Positions 8,011 to 17,213 are shown, counted from the stretch's first letter. The stretch: DNA of 64,000 nt from Bacteroidales bacterium (GCA_017445755.1 JAFSSE010000022.1:1-64000), one strand, 5' to 3'. Notes: generated by a model from the sequence alone, not told the origin. Numbers and translations are program-made.

Positions 8011-9061
8011 TTCTCAGCATATCTTCATAGATGTCGTAATACCTGGCGGCGGCGGTTTCCCAGGAATAGGATTTGGCGTGGTCAATCATGGCCTGGACGT
8101 CGAAATTCCCGCTCTCAAATAACTCAATGCCCTTTTCGAATTCTTCCCTCATTCCGTCCGGATCGAAGTCATGGTTGAAATAAAAACCGTGCTCTCCGGT
8201 AATTTCGGGGATGCTCATGCGGTCCGATACAAAGACAGGCCTTCCGCAGCGCATGGCCTCCAGAACCGGCAGCCCGAACCCCTCTGCCAGGGAAGGGAAG
8301 ACAAAGGCGCGGCAGTGCTGCATGTACCAGTACTTCTCGTCCTCGTCAACGGGTCCGGTAAAGACTACCCTGTCTGCGACGCCGAACTTCTTCGCCGCTT
8401 CCAGGACCCGCTCCTCATACCTGTTCTTGTCCATGTTGCCTACCAGGAGGAGCTTCATGTCGTTCCCGACCAGAAGCGGAGGAAGGACTTCGTAGTTCTT
8501 CAGGCGGGCGATACGGCTGACGCAGAGAAGATAGGGCTCTTCGGGCACATAAGCGGGACGCTTTGGAGTCCCGCTGTAGTCGGGAACCCCGTTGTAAACG
8601 ACGTCAACCTGCATTCCATATAGGTCCAGGTCGCTTTCCAGCAGCTGTTTCCTGGCAAATTCCGAAATCGTTACAATCCGGTCGGCCCGGTCGATGGAAC
8701 GCTGGCACTCAATTTTGTAGCGCGGGCGTTTTTTCCGCGGTCCCGCCAGAAAGAAGTTGATGTCATGGACCGTAAGAAGCACCTGGGCCCGTCCAGAGTC
8801 CGGGATATAACCGCTCCGCTGGCGCGCGCAGTGCCATAGATCTACATATGAGGGGGATTTCAGATAGAGCCGGTCGAATTTACCGCACTTCAAATATCTC
8901 ATGTCGTCACCAAATCTTCCCATATCCTTTTCCGGGACATAGAAGGCCATGGTTTCCGAGCGTTTTCTTGCTTCTTCCGAGAGCGCCCTGCCGAGGGAGT
9001 CGCAATATGTGTAGAAGCCCTGAAAAGGGTGTTTCAGTCTCTCGCAATCAAAAAGTATCAT
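8003..9061 (-). CDS. GT4-family (GT-B) glycosyltransferase
   Basis: 352 residues with a Rossmann-type N-terminal half (LTVHDINFF near residue 97, then DRIVTISEFARKQLL) and the donor-binding C-terminal half: LLCVSRIARLKNYE, then the E-x7-E motif in EGFGLPVLEAMRCGRPV and SDRMSIPEITGE. This is the usual layout of retaining GT4 enzymes that use nucleotide sugars in capsule, LPS or exopolysaccharide assembly. A TATTTTTG -7 box on the minus strand (9096-9103) lies inside the end of the upstream lipoprotein gene and could give the glycosyltransferases their own transcript. Confidence 0.9.
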   Translation of the reverse strand: MILFDCERLKHPFQGFYTYCDSLGRALSEEARKRSETMAFYVPEKDMGRFGDDMRYLKCGKFDRLYLKSPSYVDLWHCARQRSGYIPDSGRAQVLLTVHDINFFLAGPRKKRPRYKIECQRSIDRADRIVTISEFARKQLLESDLDLYGMQVDVVYNGVPDYSGTPKRPAYVPEEPYLLCVSRIARLKNYEVLPPLLVGNDMKLLLVGNMDKNRYEERVLEAAKKFGVADRVVFTGPVDEDEKYWYMQHCRAFVFPSLAEGFGLPVLEAMRCGRPVFVSDRMSIPEITGEHGFYFNHDFDPDGMREEFEKGIELFESGNFDVQAMIDHAKSYSWETAAARYYDIYEDMLRNA

Positions 9062-9082
9062 TCCATATCTTTCTTCCGGGCT

Positions 9083-9976
9083 TTAGTACACTTTGCAAAA
9101 ATACGTTTTATTCGTGATATTTCCAAATTCCATACCATTCAGTCCGTCTCCTTCCGGACGGACCGTTATACTGCGGGAGGTGTTCCTTTTCACATCCCCT
9201 GTTTGGAAGCGGTATTTCAGGTACTCCCCGGGCGGAGTATGATATTTGTCGGAGTGGAATTCCAGATCCAGTTCAATCCAACTCGGATTTTCCCCGCCCA
9301 TGTTTTCCAGGAGGTAGAGGTCAACCGGGGTGGAGGGAGTGCGGTTGATCGGCTCCACATTCTCGTCCGCCTTGCAGAATCCGCTCGGAAAAACCTCATC
9401 CTCGTTCCTTACGGAACTGCTGCCAAAAAGGAAGGCGGAGGAGGGACAGTTGCCTACGGTGATTCTCCGGACATAAATTCTGACGTCATCGTCCAGGGCG
9501 CTCCGGTCCATCCCGACTGAAATCCTCGCCATCATCCTCCTGAGGGGGATTAACCCTCCGTCCTCGCCGGGGATAAAGTTCTCGAGGCATCCAGTCATGG
9601 GGATACCCTTTGGATACTCGTCCGGATATGCGAGGTGGAAGCGGGTTTTTTTCAGCGAATCCAGGGTTGGAGGCGCTTCCATGGCATATCCCATGTTGGC
9701 TGCGAGGCAAAGGGTATATGTCCCTCCGGAAAGGAGTTTCATTTCAAATGAGCAGTTTCCTTCCAGAAACCGGCGGGACAGGAAGCGGTGTTCCTCAAGG
9801 CGGGAATTCCAGTCGTAGAGGAAAATGTTGAGATCTGAAACCATGTTCTCATCCTCCGGGTCGTCGGATTTTACCGCTCCGGGGAGAAGGGGAGTAAAAA
9901 CGTACGTCTGCAATTGTCCCGGCTCTTCGGAGCACGAAACAAGGGTAAGAAGCAGTATGAGTAGGGTCCTTTTCAT
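9083..9976 (-). CDS. FimB/Mfa2-like fimbrial lipoprotein
   Basis: 297 residues with a lipoprotein signal (MKRTLLILLLTLVSC, Cys15). The body resembles the Bacteroidales FimB/Mfa2 anchor and fimbrillin-like proteins: SDLNIFLYDWNSRLEEHRFL early, then GTYTLCLAANMG, LRRMMARISVGMD and a C-terminal FGNITNKTYFCKVY. Such proteins are beta-sandwich surface subunits or anchors exported by the lipoprotein route and processed by gingipain-like proteases. Four bases separate it from the preceding fimbrillin-like gene, and three glycan enzymes follow. Whether it anchors a real fimbria or is a stand-alone surface protein cannot be told, as no Mfa1-type shaft gene is visible. Confidence 0.75.
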   Translation of the reverse strand: MKRTLLILLLTLVSCSEEPGQLQTYVFTPLLPGAVKSDDPEDENMVSDLNIFLYDWNSRLEEHRFLSRRFLEGNCSFEMKLLSGGTYTLCLAANMGYAMEAPPTLDSLKKTRFHLAYPDEYPKGIPMTGCLENFIPGEDGGLIPLRRMMARISVGMDRSALDDDVRIYVRRITVGNCPSSAFLFGSSSVRNEDEVFPSGFCKADENVEPINRTPSTPVDLYLLENMGGENPSWIELDLEFHSDKYHTPPGEYLKYRFQTGDVKRNTSRSITVRPEGDGLNGMEFGNITNKTYFCKVY

Positions 9977-9979
9977 CGT

Positions 9980-10924
9980 TTAGTAGCTCTGGATTTCCCC
10001 TTCCATAACCTCCCAGGGAACTACGTCCGAAGAGAGGCGGTACATTTCCGGGGACGCGGGATTATCCGGTCCGGAGGTTCCCAGCCGTGTCAGAACGAGG
10101 TCGAAGATATGGCGTTCTCCCGCTTTAAGGGACGGAATGCTTACGGGGTAATAATAGGTATCTCCGAGGATTGTTCCTTCAATGACGAGCCGTGTAAATG
10201 GCTCCAGGGGCGTTTCTTCAGCGATATCGTTGGCGTAGCAAAGAAATGAGCAGCCGGAGAAGACCGGATCCATCCCGACCCTTCCCTTGAGAGGAATCGA
10301 TGGCACCTCCTCTGCCGCCGCTCTGAAATTAACCCAGGAGGGCTCCGGTTCCCTCGAAAGGAGGCGGCAGCGGTCATGGACGTTGACAGGGTAGATTCTG
10401 ATATTCTCAAGGAAAGCCCCTTCGTAAGGACGTCCGCTGAAATCGCATGACAGGGAGCGGAGCCGGATCTCTGAAAAAAGCGGCGTCAGCGGAATCCTGA
10501 GGTCGCTTCCTTCCATAAGGATGGTTTCAGCGCTCATTACCGGATGGGAGGGGTCCTCATCCTTCAGCTCGGCGATTCTTCCGCTTAGGGTCCAGAAGGT
10601 CTGGATATCGGACCATGAGAAACGGTCCTCCCCGTAGTTTGCAATTGCTACAACCCTTTTGGATCCGCTTCTGGAGACCCCTTCAAAGACGTTTTCATCC
10701 GGAGATTCGAACCTCTGGTACGAGTCCAGGCGGGAGAGGGAGTCGTCGTCAAAGAAGAAAAGGTCAAGGTGTTCCAGAGGGGAGCCACCGGAACGGGTCA
10801 GTAGTACCCGTACGTGTCTTTCGGATTCTGCCGGAGGAGCGGATGTGCACGAGGAAACAAAGGCCGGATACAGGTTCGCAAGAAGAATAACCACAAAAAT
10901 AATGTTAATCCGTGAAGAACTCAC
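9980..10924 (-). CDS. Second fimbrillin-like lipoprotein
   Basis: About 314 residues from a GTG at 10924, which places a lipoprotein signal (INIIFVVILLANLYPAFVSSC) at the N-terminus; an in-frame ATG at 11044 would add 40 basic residues that do not fit a signal peptide. The body has the fimbrillin-like pattern: EHLDLFFFDDDSLSRLDSYQ, KRVVAIANYG and a final domain with VIEGTILGDTYYYPVSI. First gene of the surface operon. It is probably a paralogue or partner of the next gene (structural subunit and anchor). A short inverted repeat covers the GTG region (CCGTGA...TCACGG), which may influence translation. Confidence 0.65.
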   Translation of the reverse strand: MSSSRINIIFVVILLANLYPAFVSSCTSAPPAESERHVRVLLTRSGGSPLEHLDLFFFDDDSLSRLDSYQRFESPDENVFEGVSRSGSKRVVAIANYGEDRFSWSDIQTFWTLSGRIAELKDEDPSHPVMSAETILMEGSDLRIPLTPLFSEIRLRSLSCDFSGRPYEGAFLENIRIYPVNVHDRCRLLSREPEPSWVNFRAAAEEVPSIPLKGRVGMDPVFSGCSFLCYANDIAEETPLEPFTRLVIEGTILGDTYYYPVSIPSLKAGERHIFDLVLTRLGTSGPDNPASPEMYRLSSDVVPWEVMEGEIQSY

Positions 10925-11100
10925 GGGCCGAAGTTCAGATTTTCCATAGCAAGTCAGGTTCCTGGGGCCCCGGCCTTTCTTTCCCGAATATGAAGTTTTT
11001 CCGTGCATGTCGCTCTTTGGCTTTCGGTGCAAAACTAAACACACGGAGCGGAACTTCCGAGGTCGGGGAGGCCCTCCGGCTGAAACTTTTTATGTTTTCG

Positions 11101-11140
11101 GAAAAAAGAAAAGGTTTCCGGAGAAAAACTTCCGGAAACC
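11101..11140 (-). terminator. Intrinsic terminator after the nqr operon
   Basis: Ten-pair GC-rich stem (11113-11122 with 11131-11140), 8-base loop, followed on the minus strand by a T-rich run (11101-11112). A second perfect 8-pair hairpin lies at 11149-11166. Both read out from nqrF past the palindromic element. Confidence 0.75.
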
Positions 11141-11187
11141 CCTTCATCTCCGGAAATTTTTCCGGAACATTATTTCGCCAGGTGGCA

Positions 11188-11421
11188 GGAAAAAATTACC
11201 TCATCACTTTCCCTGCCGTCGCCCTGCGGGCGACCCCTTACCCTTATACGGGGGAATACAATTCCCCCGAACCCCCTGCGGCCTATTGTCCTTTCCGACT
11301 TTTGCCAGCTGGCAAAAGTCCCGGACCCGGCCGGTCGGCTGATGCCGACTTTCTTAGGGCCCCTCCCTCTTATGGTGCCGAGGGTGGCACAGGCGATGAA
11401 AGTGATGAGGTAATTTTTTCC
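11188..11421. repeat. 234-bp palindrome-rich element closed by 23-bp inverted repeats
   Basis: The ends (11188-11210 and 11399-11421) are perfect 23-bp inverted repeats, with A6 and T6 tracts outside a CTCATCAC/GTGATGAG core. Inside are five separate hairpins: a 7-pair stem at 11218-11234, a 9-pair stem at 11249-11269, a perfect 24-bp palindrome at 11297-11320, a 6-pair stem at 11334-11349 and a 5-pair stem at 11375-11390. The element begins 7 bases after the nqrF stop. It carries no gene. Candidate readings are a mobile palindromic unit (MITE-like), a large structured 3'-UTR RNA, or a terminator whose loop was invaded by a hairpin element. No target-site duplication is evident outside the repeats. 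Confidence 0.75.
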
Positions 11422-11428
11422 GTTGGAG

Positions 11429-12700
11429 TTATGCGCCGAAGTTATCGTAGAGGATGGACTCCGGGGCGACTCCGAGGGAGTCGAGGAGGTTGTTGACCGA
11501 GGCGACCATCATAGGCGGACCGCACATGAAGTACTTGATATCCTCCGGGGCCTCATGGTCCTTGAGATACGTATCGTACATCACCTGATGGACAAAACCT
11601 GCCGTGTACTTTACTCCTGCCTCATCGGCTGCCGGATCCGGACGGTCGAGGGCGAGGGTGAAGTGGAAGTTCGGGAATTCCTTCTCGATTTCCGCGAAAT
11701 CCTCAAGATAGAAGGCCTCCACAAGGGCTCGTGCTCCATAGAAGAAGCGGACGGGCTTTCCGGTCTTCAAGGTCTTGAACAGGTGCATGATGTGGCTCCG
11801 GAGAGGGGCCATACCGGCACCGCCGCCGACGAAGATGTATTCCTGGGTATCGGGGTCGTTCTCCGGAAGGAGGAACTCTCCGTAAGGGCCGCTGATGGTG
11901 ACCTTGTCACCGGGTTTACGTGAGAAAACGTAGGTGGAGGCGATTCCAGGAGGGACGGGGAGCATCTTGAAGACGCCGCGCGGCTGGCTCCTGTCGAAGG
12001 GAGGCGTAGCGATACGGACGTTCAGTTTGATGAGACCCTTCTCCGCCGGATACGAGGCCATGGAATAGGCGCGGATAGTCGGGACGGTATTCTTGTACTT
12101 GATGCCGAAGAAACCGTATTTCTCCCAGTCGCCGCGGTAGATGGGATCGATGTCGAAGTCGGCGAAGTCGACGTCATACTCGGGGATGTCGATCTGGATG
12201 TACTCACCGGACTTGAAGTCGATATGCTCTCCTTCCGGGAGCCGGACCGTGAATTCCTTGATGAAGGTTGCCACGTTCTTGTTGGAGATAACCTCGCATT
12301 CGAGTTTCTTGACGCTGAGTGCGCTCTCAGGGACTGCGATTTCGAGGTTGTCCTTAACCTTGACCTGGCAGCCGAGACGCCAGCCCTCCTTAATCTGTTT
12401 GCGGGAGAAGAAGCCGGTTTCGGTAGGGAGGATCGTGCCTCCGCCTTCGACCACCCTGACCTTGCACTGGCCGCAGTTGGCCTTGCCGCCGCAGGCGGAG
12501 GGAAGGAAGATGCCACCCTCGGCGAGGGAGTTCATGAGAGTTCCCCCGGGAGTGACTTCCAGCTCCTTGGCGCCCTTGTTGATTGAAATTTTCACCGAGC
12601 CGGACGGGGTCAGTTTCGCCTTGATCCAGAGGAGGAGGGCGACGAGAAGCAGCGTCACTACAGTGATGACGATGATTGAGAATAATACTGTATTACCCAT
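11429..12700 (-). CDS. nqrF: Na+-translocating NADH:quinone reductase subunit F
   Basis: 423 residues. This is the electron-entry subunit: NADH gives electrons to FAD and then to a [2Fe-2S] cluster. Visible: one N-terminal membrane helix (6-27), a plant-type ferredoxin domain with CGGKANCGQC (Cys70, 76, 79) and LGCQ near 110, an FAD motif RAYSMASYP, and the NADH-binding GGGAGMAPLRSH, ending CGPPMM. Last gene of the nqrABCDEF operon, 14 bases after nqrE. Its length and motifs are canonical. Confidence 0.97.
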   Translation of the reverse strand: MGNTVLFSIIVITVVTLLLVALLLWIKAKLTPSGSVKISINKGAKELEVTPGGTLMNSLAEGGIFLPSACGGKANCGQCKVRVVEGGGTILPTETGFFSRKQIKEGWRLGCQVKVKDNLEIAVPESALSVKKLECEVISNKNVATFIKEFTVRLPEGEHIDFKSGEYIQIDIPEYDVDFADFDIDPIYRGDWEKYGFFGIKYKNTVPTIRAYSMASYPAEKGLIKLNVRIATPPFDRSQPRGVFKMLPVPPGIASTYVFSRKPGDKVTISGPYGEFLLPENDPDTQEYIFVGGGAGMAPLRSHIMHLFKTLKTGKPVRFFYGARALVEAFYLEDFAEIEKEFPNFHFTLALDRPDPAADEAGVKYTAGFVHQVMYDTYLKDHEAPEDIKYFMCGPPMMVASVNNLLDSLGVAPESILYDNFGA

Positions 12701-12714
12701 AATTACCCCTCCTT

Positions 12715-13311
12715 TTAAAGTGAAATTCCCATGAAGGTCATGAAGGCCATGCCCATCAGACCTACGGTGATAAAGGTGATACCAAGACCCTTGAGCGCCT
12801 TCGGGACGTTGCTGTAGGCCATCTTTTCACGGATTGCCGCAAGCGACACGATGGCGAGGAACCAGCCGATTCCGCTGCCGAGGGCATATACGACCGGCTC
12901 GGCGAAGGTCGTGAAGTCCCGCTGCTGCATGAAGAGCGATCCGCTGAGGATGGCGCAGTTCACGGCAATGAGCGGAAGGAAGATACCGAGCGAGGAGTAA
13001 AGCGAAGGGCTGAATTTCTCCACCACCATCTCAACAATCTGGACTATTGCCGCAATGACTGCGATGAAAATGATGAAACTGAGGAAACTCAGGTCCACCC
13101 CCTTGATAAGGGCATCCGGAGCGAGCACATAGGTGTTCAGGAGCCAGTTGATAGGGAGTGTGATAAGAAGGACGAAGATTACCGCGAGGCCGAGGCCGGC
13201 AGCGGTCTTCACATTCTTGCTTACCGCCAGGAATGAGCACATTCCCAGGAAGTAGGCAAAAATCATATTATCGACGAAGATCGACTTTACGAATAAGCTT
13301 AAAAATTCCAT
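12715..13311 (-). CDS. nqrE: Na+-translocating NADH:quinone reductase subunit E
   Basis: 198 residues, six hydrophobic helices, integral membrane subunit homologous to NqrD and RnfA. The two half-membrane motifs with the conserved cysteines that hold the intramembrane iron site are present: [10 protein letters not shown] near residue 25 and [10 protein letters not shown] near 120. It sits between nqrD and nqrF with short spacers, in the standard order. Part of the Na+ channel and electron path across the membrane. Confidence 0.97.
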   Translation of the reverse strand: MEFLSLFVKSIFVDNMIFAYFLGMCSFLAVSKNVKTAAGLGLAVIFVLLITLPINWLLNTYVLAPDALIKGVDLSFLSFIIFIAVIAAIVQIVEMVVEKFSPSLYSSLGIFLPLIAVNCAILSGSLFMQQRDFTTFAEPVVYALGSGIGWFLAIVSLAAIREKMAYSNVPKALKGLGITFITVGLMGMAFMTFMGISL

Positions 13312-13332
13312 ATTCCTTTGATGTGCTTAAGG

Positions 13333-13947
13333 TTACTTTTCCTGGAGATCTTTCTGAATCGAGCGCTGGACCCATACGATGCATCCCAGGAGGATGAGCG
13401 CGAAGGGCGGCAGGATAACGAGGTTGTTCGGGACATAGCCGAAGCGGTTGAGGATATCGATCCCGAAGAGGGTGCCGCTTCCGAGAAGCTCCCGGAAGAA
13501 GGCGACAATCAGGAGGATCATGCCATAGCCGGCTCCGTTCGCGACGCCGTCGAGCAGCGAAGGCCAGGGCTTGTTTCCGAGGGCGAAGGCCTCGATGCGG
13601 CCCATGACGATGCAGTTCGTAATGATGAGTCCGATATAGACGCTGAGCTGCTTGTCGATGGCATAGGTCGCATCAAAGGATTTCAGCACCTGGTCGACGA
13701 GGATAACCATCATGGCCACCACGACGAGCTGGACGATGATTCGGACCCGGCTGGGAATCGTGTTCCGGAGCAGGGAGAGAATGAGCGACGAGACGCCGGT
13801 TACAACGATGACCGAGAGGGCCATGACGAGGGCGCCCTTGAGCGTGACGGTGACGGCCAGCGAGGAGCAGATACCGAGTACAAGGACGGTAATCGGGTTG
13901 CCCTTGAATATCGGATTGAGAATGGTTTCTTTGAGTTTTGCGTCCAT
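13333..13947 (-). CDS. nqrD: Na+-translocating NADH:quinone reductase subunit D
   Basis: 204 residues, hydrophobic, with six predicted membrane helices. The Cys motifs LGICSSLAVT near residue 27 and ITNCIVMGRIEA near 110 mirror those of NqrE, as expected for the inverted-topology pair that binds iron at the membrane centre. It starts 3 bases after the nqrC stop, indicating translational coupling. Confidence 0.97.
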   Translation of the reverse strand: MDAKLKETILNPIFKGNPITVLVLGICSSLAVTVTLKGALVMALSVIVVTGVSSLILSLLRNTIPSRVRIIVQLVVVAMMVILVDQVLKSFDATYAIDKQLSVYIGLIITNCIVMGRIEAFALGNKPWPSLLDGVANGAGYGMILLIVAFFRELLGSGTLFGIDILNRFGYVPNNLVILPPFALILLGCIVWVQRSIQKDLQEK

Positions 13948-13950
13948 ATT

Positions 13951-14712
13951 CTATTCCTCCGTGTTGTTATCCTCCGCAGCGCTGAAATGCTTTGCGTAGG
14001 CGGCGAGCCACAGGTCGATGGCGGCTTCCAGACCCTTCGAGGTCATGGTCGCACCGGTGATGGCGTCGATCTTGTTGTCAATAATTTCCTTTCCATCGGC
14101 ATCCTTGGGGGATCCGCCCTTTACAATCTCGAATACCTTTCCCTCGGTGAATGCGGGTTTTTCTCCGGCGAATTCCTGCTGGAAGGCGGGATCATCCTTG
14201 ATCCTCGCGCCGAGGCCTGCGGTTTCGGATTCATGGTCGAAATAAGCGCCGATGATTGTATTTGAGCCGTCGAAGGCGATATAGCCCCAGACCGGACCCC
14301 AAAGGCCGGCTCCGTAGACGGGAACGACGGCCGTACCGTTCCGGAATTCGAATACCGGAAGCTCCGCCTCCTCTTTGTCACCCTTCAGCTTGTAGTTCTG
14401 GGCCTTGAGTTCGGAAGGGGAGTAAACTTTGGTCAGGTCGAGGTCGGCAACTTTCCTGCCTTCAACATTGACCGTATATGCTGCACCGATTTCTTCGGCA
14501 TATTTGGCAAGGACTGCCTTGTTCCCCATTTTCTGGAATTCGGCCTTGGTCCCGAAGCGGGCGGCAGTCATCATCTGGGAGATGGTGTCGGCCTTCTCGT
14601 TTGCCTGCTGGTTACCCTTAAGCGACTGGGAGACAAAGGCGAGCACCGCAGCGACGACCACCACTATGACGGTCGTGTAGATTACTGTATAGACATTGCT
14701 GTTCGTATTCAT
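13951..14712 (-). CDS. nqrC: Na+-translocating NADH:quinone reductase subunit C
   Basis: 253 residues with one N-terminal membrane helix (8-27) and a periplasmic domain. The flavinylation motif DAITGATMTS near residue 225 carries the Thr that receives FMN covalently from ApbE. An FMN transferase gene is not seen in this window. Order and spacing (11 bases after nqrB, 3 before nqrD) are those of a single operon. Confidence 0.97.
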   Translation of the reverse strand: MNTNSNVYTVIYTTVIVVVVAAVLAFVSQSLKGNQQANEKADTISQMMTAARFGTKAEFQKMGNKAVLAKYAEEIGAAYTVNVEGRKVADLDLTKVYSPSELKAQNYKLKGDKEEAELPVFEFRNGTAVVPVYGAGLWGPVWGYIAFDGSNTIIGAYFDHESETAGLGARIKDDPAFQQEFAGEKPAFTEGKVFEIVKGGSPKDADGKEIIDNKIDAITGATMTSKGLEAAIDLWLAAYAKHFSAAEDNNTEE

Positions 14713-14723
14713 AATCCCTTTCT

Positions 14724-15863
14724 TTAAGCGGTTTTCATTTTTCTCTGCCTTCTGGAAATGCTCGAGGAGACGACGCAGTGGTCAATCGTCGGGGCGAAGG
14801 TGTTCATGAGGAGGATGGCGAGCATCATGCCTTCGGCATAACCCGGATTCCACAGGCGTACCACGACGGCGAGGGCGCCTACGAGGAAGCCGAAAATCCA
14901 CTTGCCGGTCTCTGTCTGGGCCGAAGTGACCGGATCGGTGGCCATGAAGACCGTGCCGAAGAGGAAACCGCCCATTACGAGGTGGTACCAGGCGGGAATT
15001 CCGGAACCGGCCAGCTGGCCGAGCCAGCCGACAAGGAGTCCTCCGGCGATGGAGGAAACCATGATTTTCCAGCTTGCTACGCCCGTCCATGCAATGATTA
15101 TGGCGCCGAGGAGGATGGCGATGACGCTGGTTTCACCGACCGAACCGGGGATGAGGCCCCAGAAGAGGTCCATGAATGAATACCCGGCCGCGTCGAGGGC
15201 TCCTTTCCCGCCTTCGCCGGCGATGGCGAGGGGAGTGGCGCCTGTGAAGGCGTCAACCGTGGACATGCCCTTCGGGATATGGACCCAGACGGAGGATCCG
15301 CTCATCGAAGAGGGGTATGAGAAGAACAGGAAGGCCCTGGCCACGAGGGCAGGGTTCCAGATGTTCATTCCGGTGCCGCCGAAAACTTCCTTGCAGAAGA
15401 TGACCGAGAAGGCCACCGCAAGGGCGAGCATCCATAGCGGAACATCCACAGGGACAATCAGCGGGATGAGGAAACCGGTCACGAGGTAGCCCTCGTTGAC
15501 CTCCTCGCCGCGAATCTGGGAGGATGCGAACTCGATTGCAAGTCCGACGAGATATGCGACCACGTAGAGCGGGAGGACCTTGAAGAGTCCGTAGAAGAAC
15601 ATCTTCCAGAACCCCCAGGAAGCGCCCGTCGCGAGAGCTGTCTGATAGCCGACGTTGTACATGCCGAAGAGGGCCGCCGGAACGAGGGCGATGACCACCA
15701 TGATCATGACTCTCTTGAGGTCGATGGAATCCCTGACATGGGCTCCCTTCGCGGTTACGGTACCCGGAACGCGGAGGAAGGTGTCGAAGGCATCGATTGT
15801 GGAGTGGAGCCAGTAGAGCTTGCCGCCTTTCTCAAAAAGGCCTGCTTTCTTTTCTTCTGCCAT
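14724..15863 (-). CDS. nqrB: Na+-translocating NADH:quinone reductase subunit B
   Basis: 379 residues, multi-spanning membrane protein. It binds riboflavin and a covalent FMN: the motif DAFTGATPLA near residue 210 provides the acceptor Thr. GGTGMNIWNPALVARAF upstream is characteristic of NqrB/RnfD. This subunit forms the main Na+ path and contributes to the quinone site. It begins 3 bases after the nqrA stop. Confidence 0.97.
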   Translation of the reverse strand: MAEEKKAGLFEKGGKLYWLHSTIDAFDTFLRVPGTVTAKGAHVRDSIDLKRVMIMVVIALVPAALFGMYNVGYQTALATGASWGFWKMFFYGLFKVLPLYVVAYLVGLAIEFASSQIRGEEVNEGYLVTGFLIPLIVPVDVPLWMLALAVAFSVIFCKEVFGGTGMNIWNPALVARAFLFFSYPSSMSGSSVWVHIPKGMSTVDAFTGATPLAIAGEGGKGALDAAGYSFMDLFWGLIPGSVGETSVIAILLGAIIIAWTGVASWKIMVSSIAGGLLVGWLGQLAGSGIPAWYHLVMGGFLFGTVFMATDPVTSAQTETGKWIFGFLVGALAVVVRLWNPGYAEGMMLAILLMNTFAPTIDHCVVSSSISRRQRKMKTA

Positions 15864-15866
15864 AAC

Positions 15867-17213
15867 TTATGCCATTTCTTTAATCATGAGGTCGATACCC
15901 TTCGCGATGATATCCTGGATATCGTTCTTGGAGGGGTCTACATATTCACAGAGGGCGAAATCCTCGGGGAGGACTTCGTAGATGCCGAATTTCTCCATCT
16001 TCTCGATGTCACCGGCAAGGCAGGCCTTGATGAGGTAAATCGGGAAGAGCCCCATCGGGGTGACGTCCTCGAAGCACTTCGTCTCGACGAAGGCGCGCGG
16101 ACCGCCGTGAAGGTTGGTGTCCATGTTGTACTTCCTCTTCGGGGTAAGCCATGAGAAGTAGCACTTGGAGGAGCTGAAAAGATTGAAACGGAAGGGTTTA
16201 GCCCATCCGAGAACCTCACGCTCGGGACCCTCGGAAAGGAGGGTCAGCTGCTCGTCGAAGAAGCCGAGATAGCCGTTGGAGCCGAGAATCTTTCCGGTAA
16301 GGATATCCCCGCCGATTATGCGGACGCCTTCGTAAACCGCCGTAAGGGAGCGGACGGGAGCGCCTGCGACTGTTACTACATATGCGGGTTCATCCACTGC
16401 GGGGCCGGTGATGGCGACTTTGCGGGTAAGATCCAGCTTTCCGGTCGCCACGAGGCGGCCGATAGCGGCTACACCGAGGAGCGGGCATGTCCACACGGTC
16501 TCACCCTTGCGGATGGGGGAGATGTGGCTGATCTGGACGCCTACATTTCCTGCCGGATGCGGCCCGGAGAAGGTGTGGAGTATGACATTCTCCATTTTTG
16601 CGAACGGGGATTTGATCTCGGAACCCTTGTCGATGGAGAGGTGAACCCCTCCGTCGGTAAGTTTTCCAAGGGCGATAAGTCCGTTCTGGATGTCGGCTGT
16701 GCGGTCCCCGAGGGTAAATTCAGTTTCCGGGGCGAGCGGAGCGGTAGAGAAAGCGGATACAAAGATGGCCTTCGGGCTCAGGGCGGGATCCGCCATGATG
16801 CCGTAAGGCCTCTGGATCAGGTAAGCCCAAAGGCCGCTCCTGAGGAGCAGGTCCTTGACTTCCTCCCGGCTGAGGGATGCGGCGTCACGGGCTCCGAAAT
16901 CGACTTTCTTCTGCTCGGCATCGGCCTGGATTAGGACGGCGAGGAGTTTCCTTTTTTCCCCTCTGACAACTTCCTTTACCGTGCCGCTGACGGGACTGGT
17001 AAAGAGCACGTCCGGATTCTGTTTGTCACAGAAAACGGGAGAACCGCCGAGTACGCTGTCGCCTTCTTTAACAAGGAGCCGCGGAAGGAGCCCCTTGAAG
17101 TCGGTAGGTTTCAGTGCCACAACGTCAGGAACAACCGTTTTAGTGACTTTCTGGGCCGCGATACCCTTTACAGGGATGTCCAGGCCCTTTTTCAGTGCGA
17201 TGTTGTTTGACAT
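15867..17213 (-). CDS. nqrA: Na+-translocating NADH:quinone reductase subunit A
   Basis: 448 residues, soluble cytoplasmic-side subunit involved in ubiquinone or menaquinone binding. The N-terminus KKGLDIPVKGIAAQ and FTSPVSGTVKEVVRGEKR are family hallmarks (RnfC-like barrel-sandwich region). First gene of the six-gene nqr operon; the upstream gap to the tRNA-Gly terminator is about 60 bases and holds TATCTTCG (17252-17259, minus strand), a near-consensus -7 box. NQR couples NADH oxidation to Na+ export, a main energy-conserving step in Bacteroidales. Confidence 0.97.
   Translation of the reverse strand: MSNNIALKKGLDIPVKGIAAQKVTKTVVPDVVALKPTDFKGLLPRLLVKEGDSVLGGSPVFCDKQNPDVLFTSPVSGTVKEVVRGEKRKLLAVLIQADAEQKKVDFGARDAASLSREEVKDLLLRSGLWAYLIQRPYGIMADPALSPKAIFVSAFSTAPLAPETEFTLGDRTADIQNGLIALGKLTDGGVHLSIDKGSEIKSPFAKMENVILHTFSGPHPAGNVGVQISHISPIRKGETVWTCPLLGVAAIGRLVATGKLDLTRKVAITGPAVDEPAYVVTVAGAPVRSLTAVYEGVRIIGGDILTGKILGSNGYLGFFDEQLTLLSEGPEREVLGWAKPFRFNLFSSSKCYFSWLTPKRKYNMDTNLHGGPRAFVETKCFEDVTPMGLFPIYLIKACLAGDIEKMEKFGIYEVLPEDFALCEYVDPSKNDIQDIIAKGIDLMIKEMA

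Noticed and set aside
9980-11044. ATG 11044 as start of the first fimbrillin-like lipoprotein
   Set aside because: It would put 40 basic residues before the signal peptide. The GTG at 10924 gives a normal lipoprotein N-terminus.
11188-11421. Integron attC site or CRISPR array
   Set aside because: The hairpins differ in sequence, there are no regular spacers, and the paired-site layout of attC is not present.
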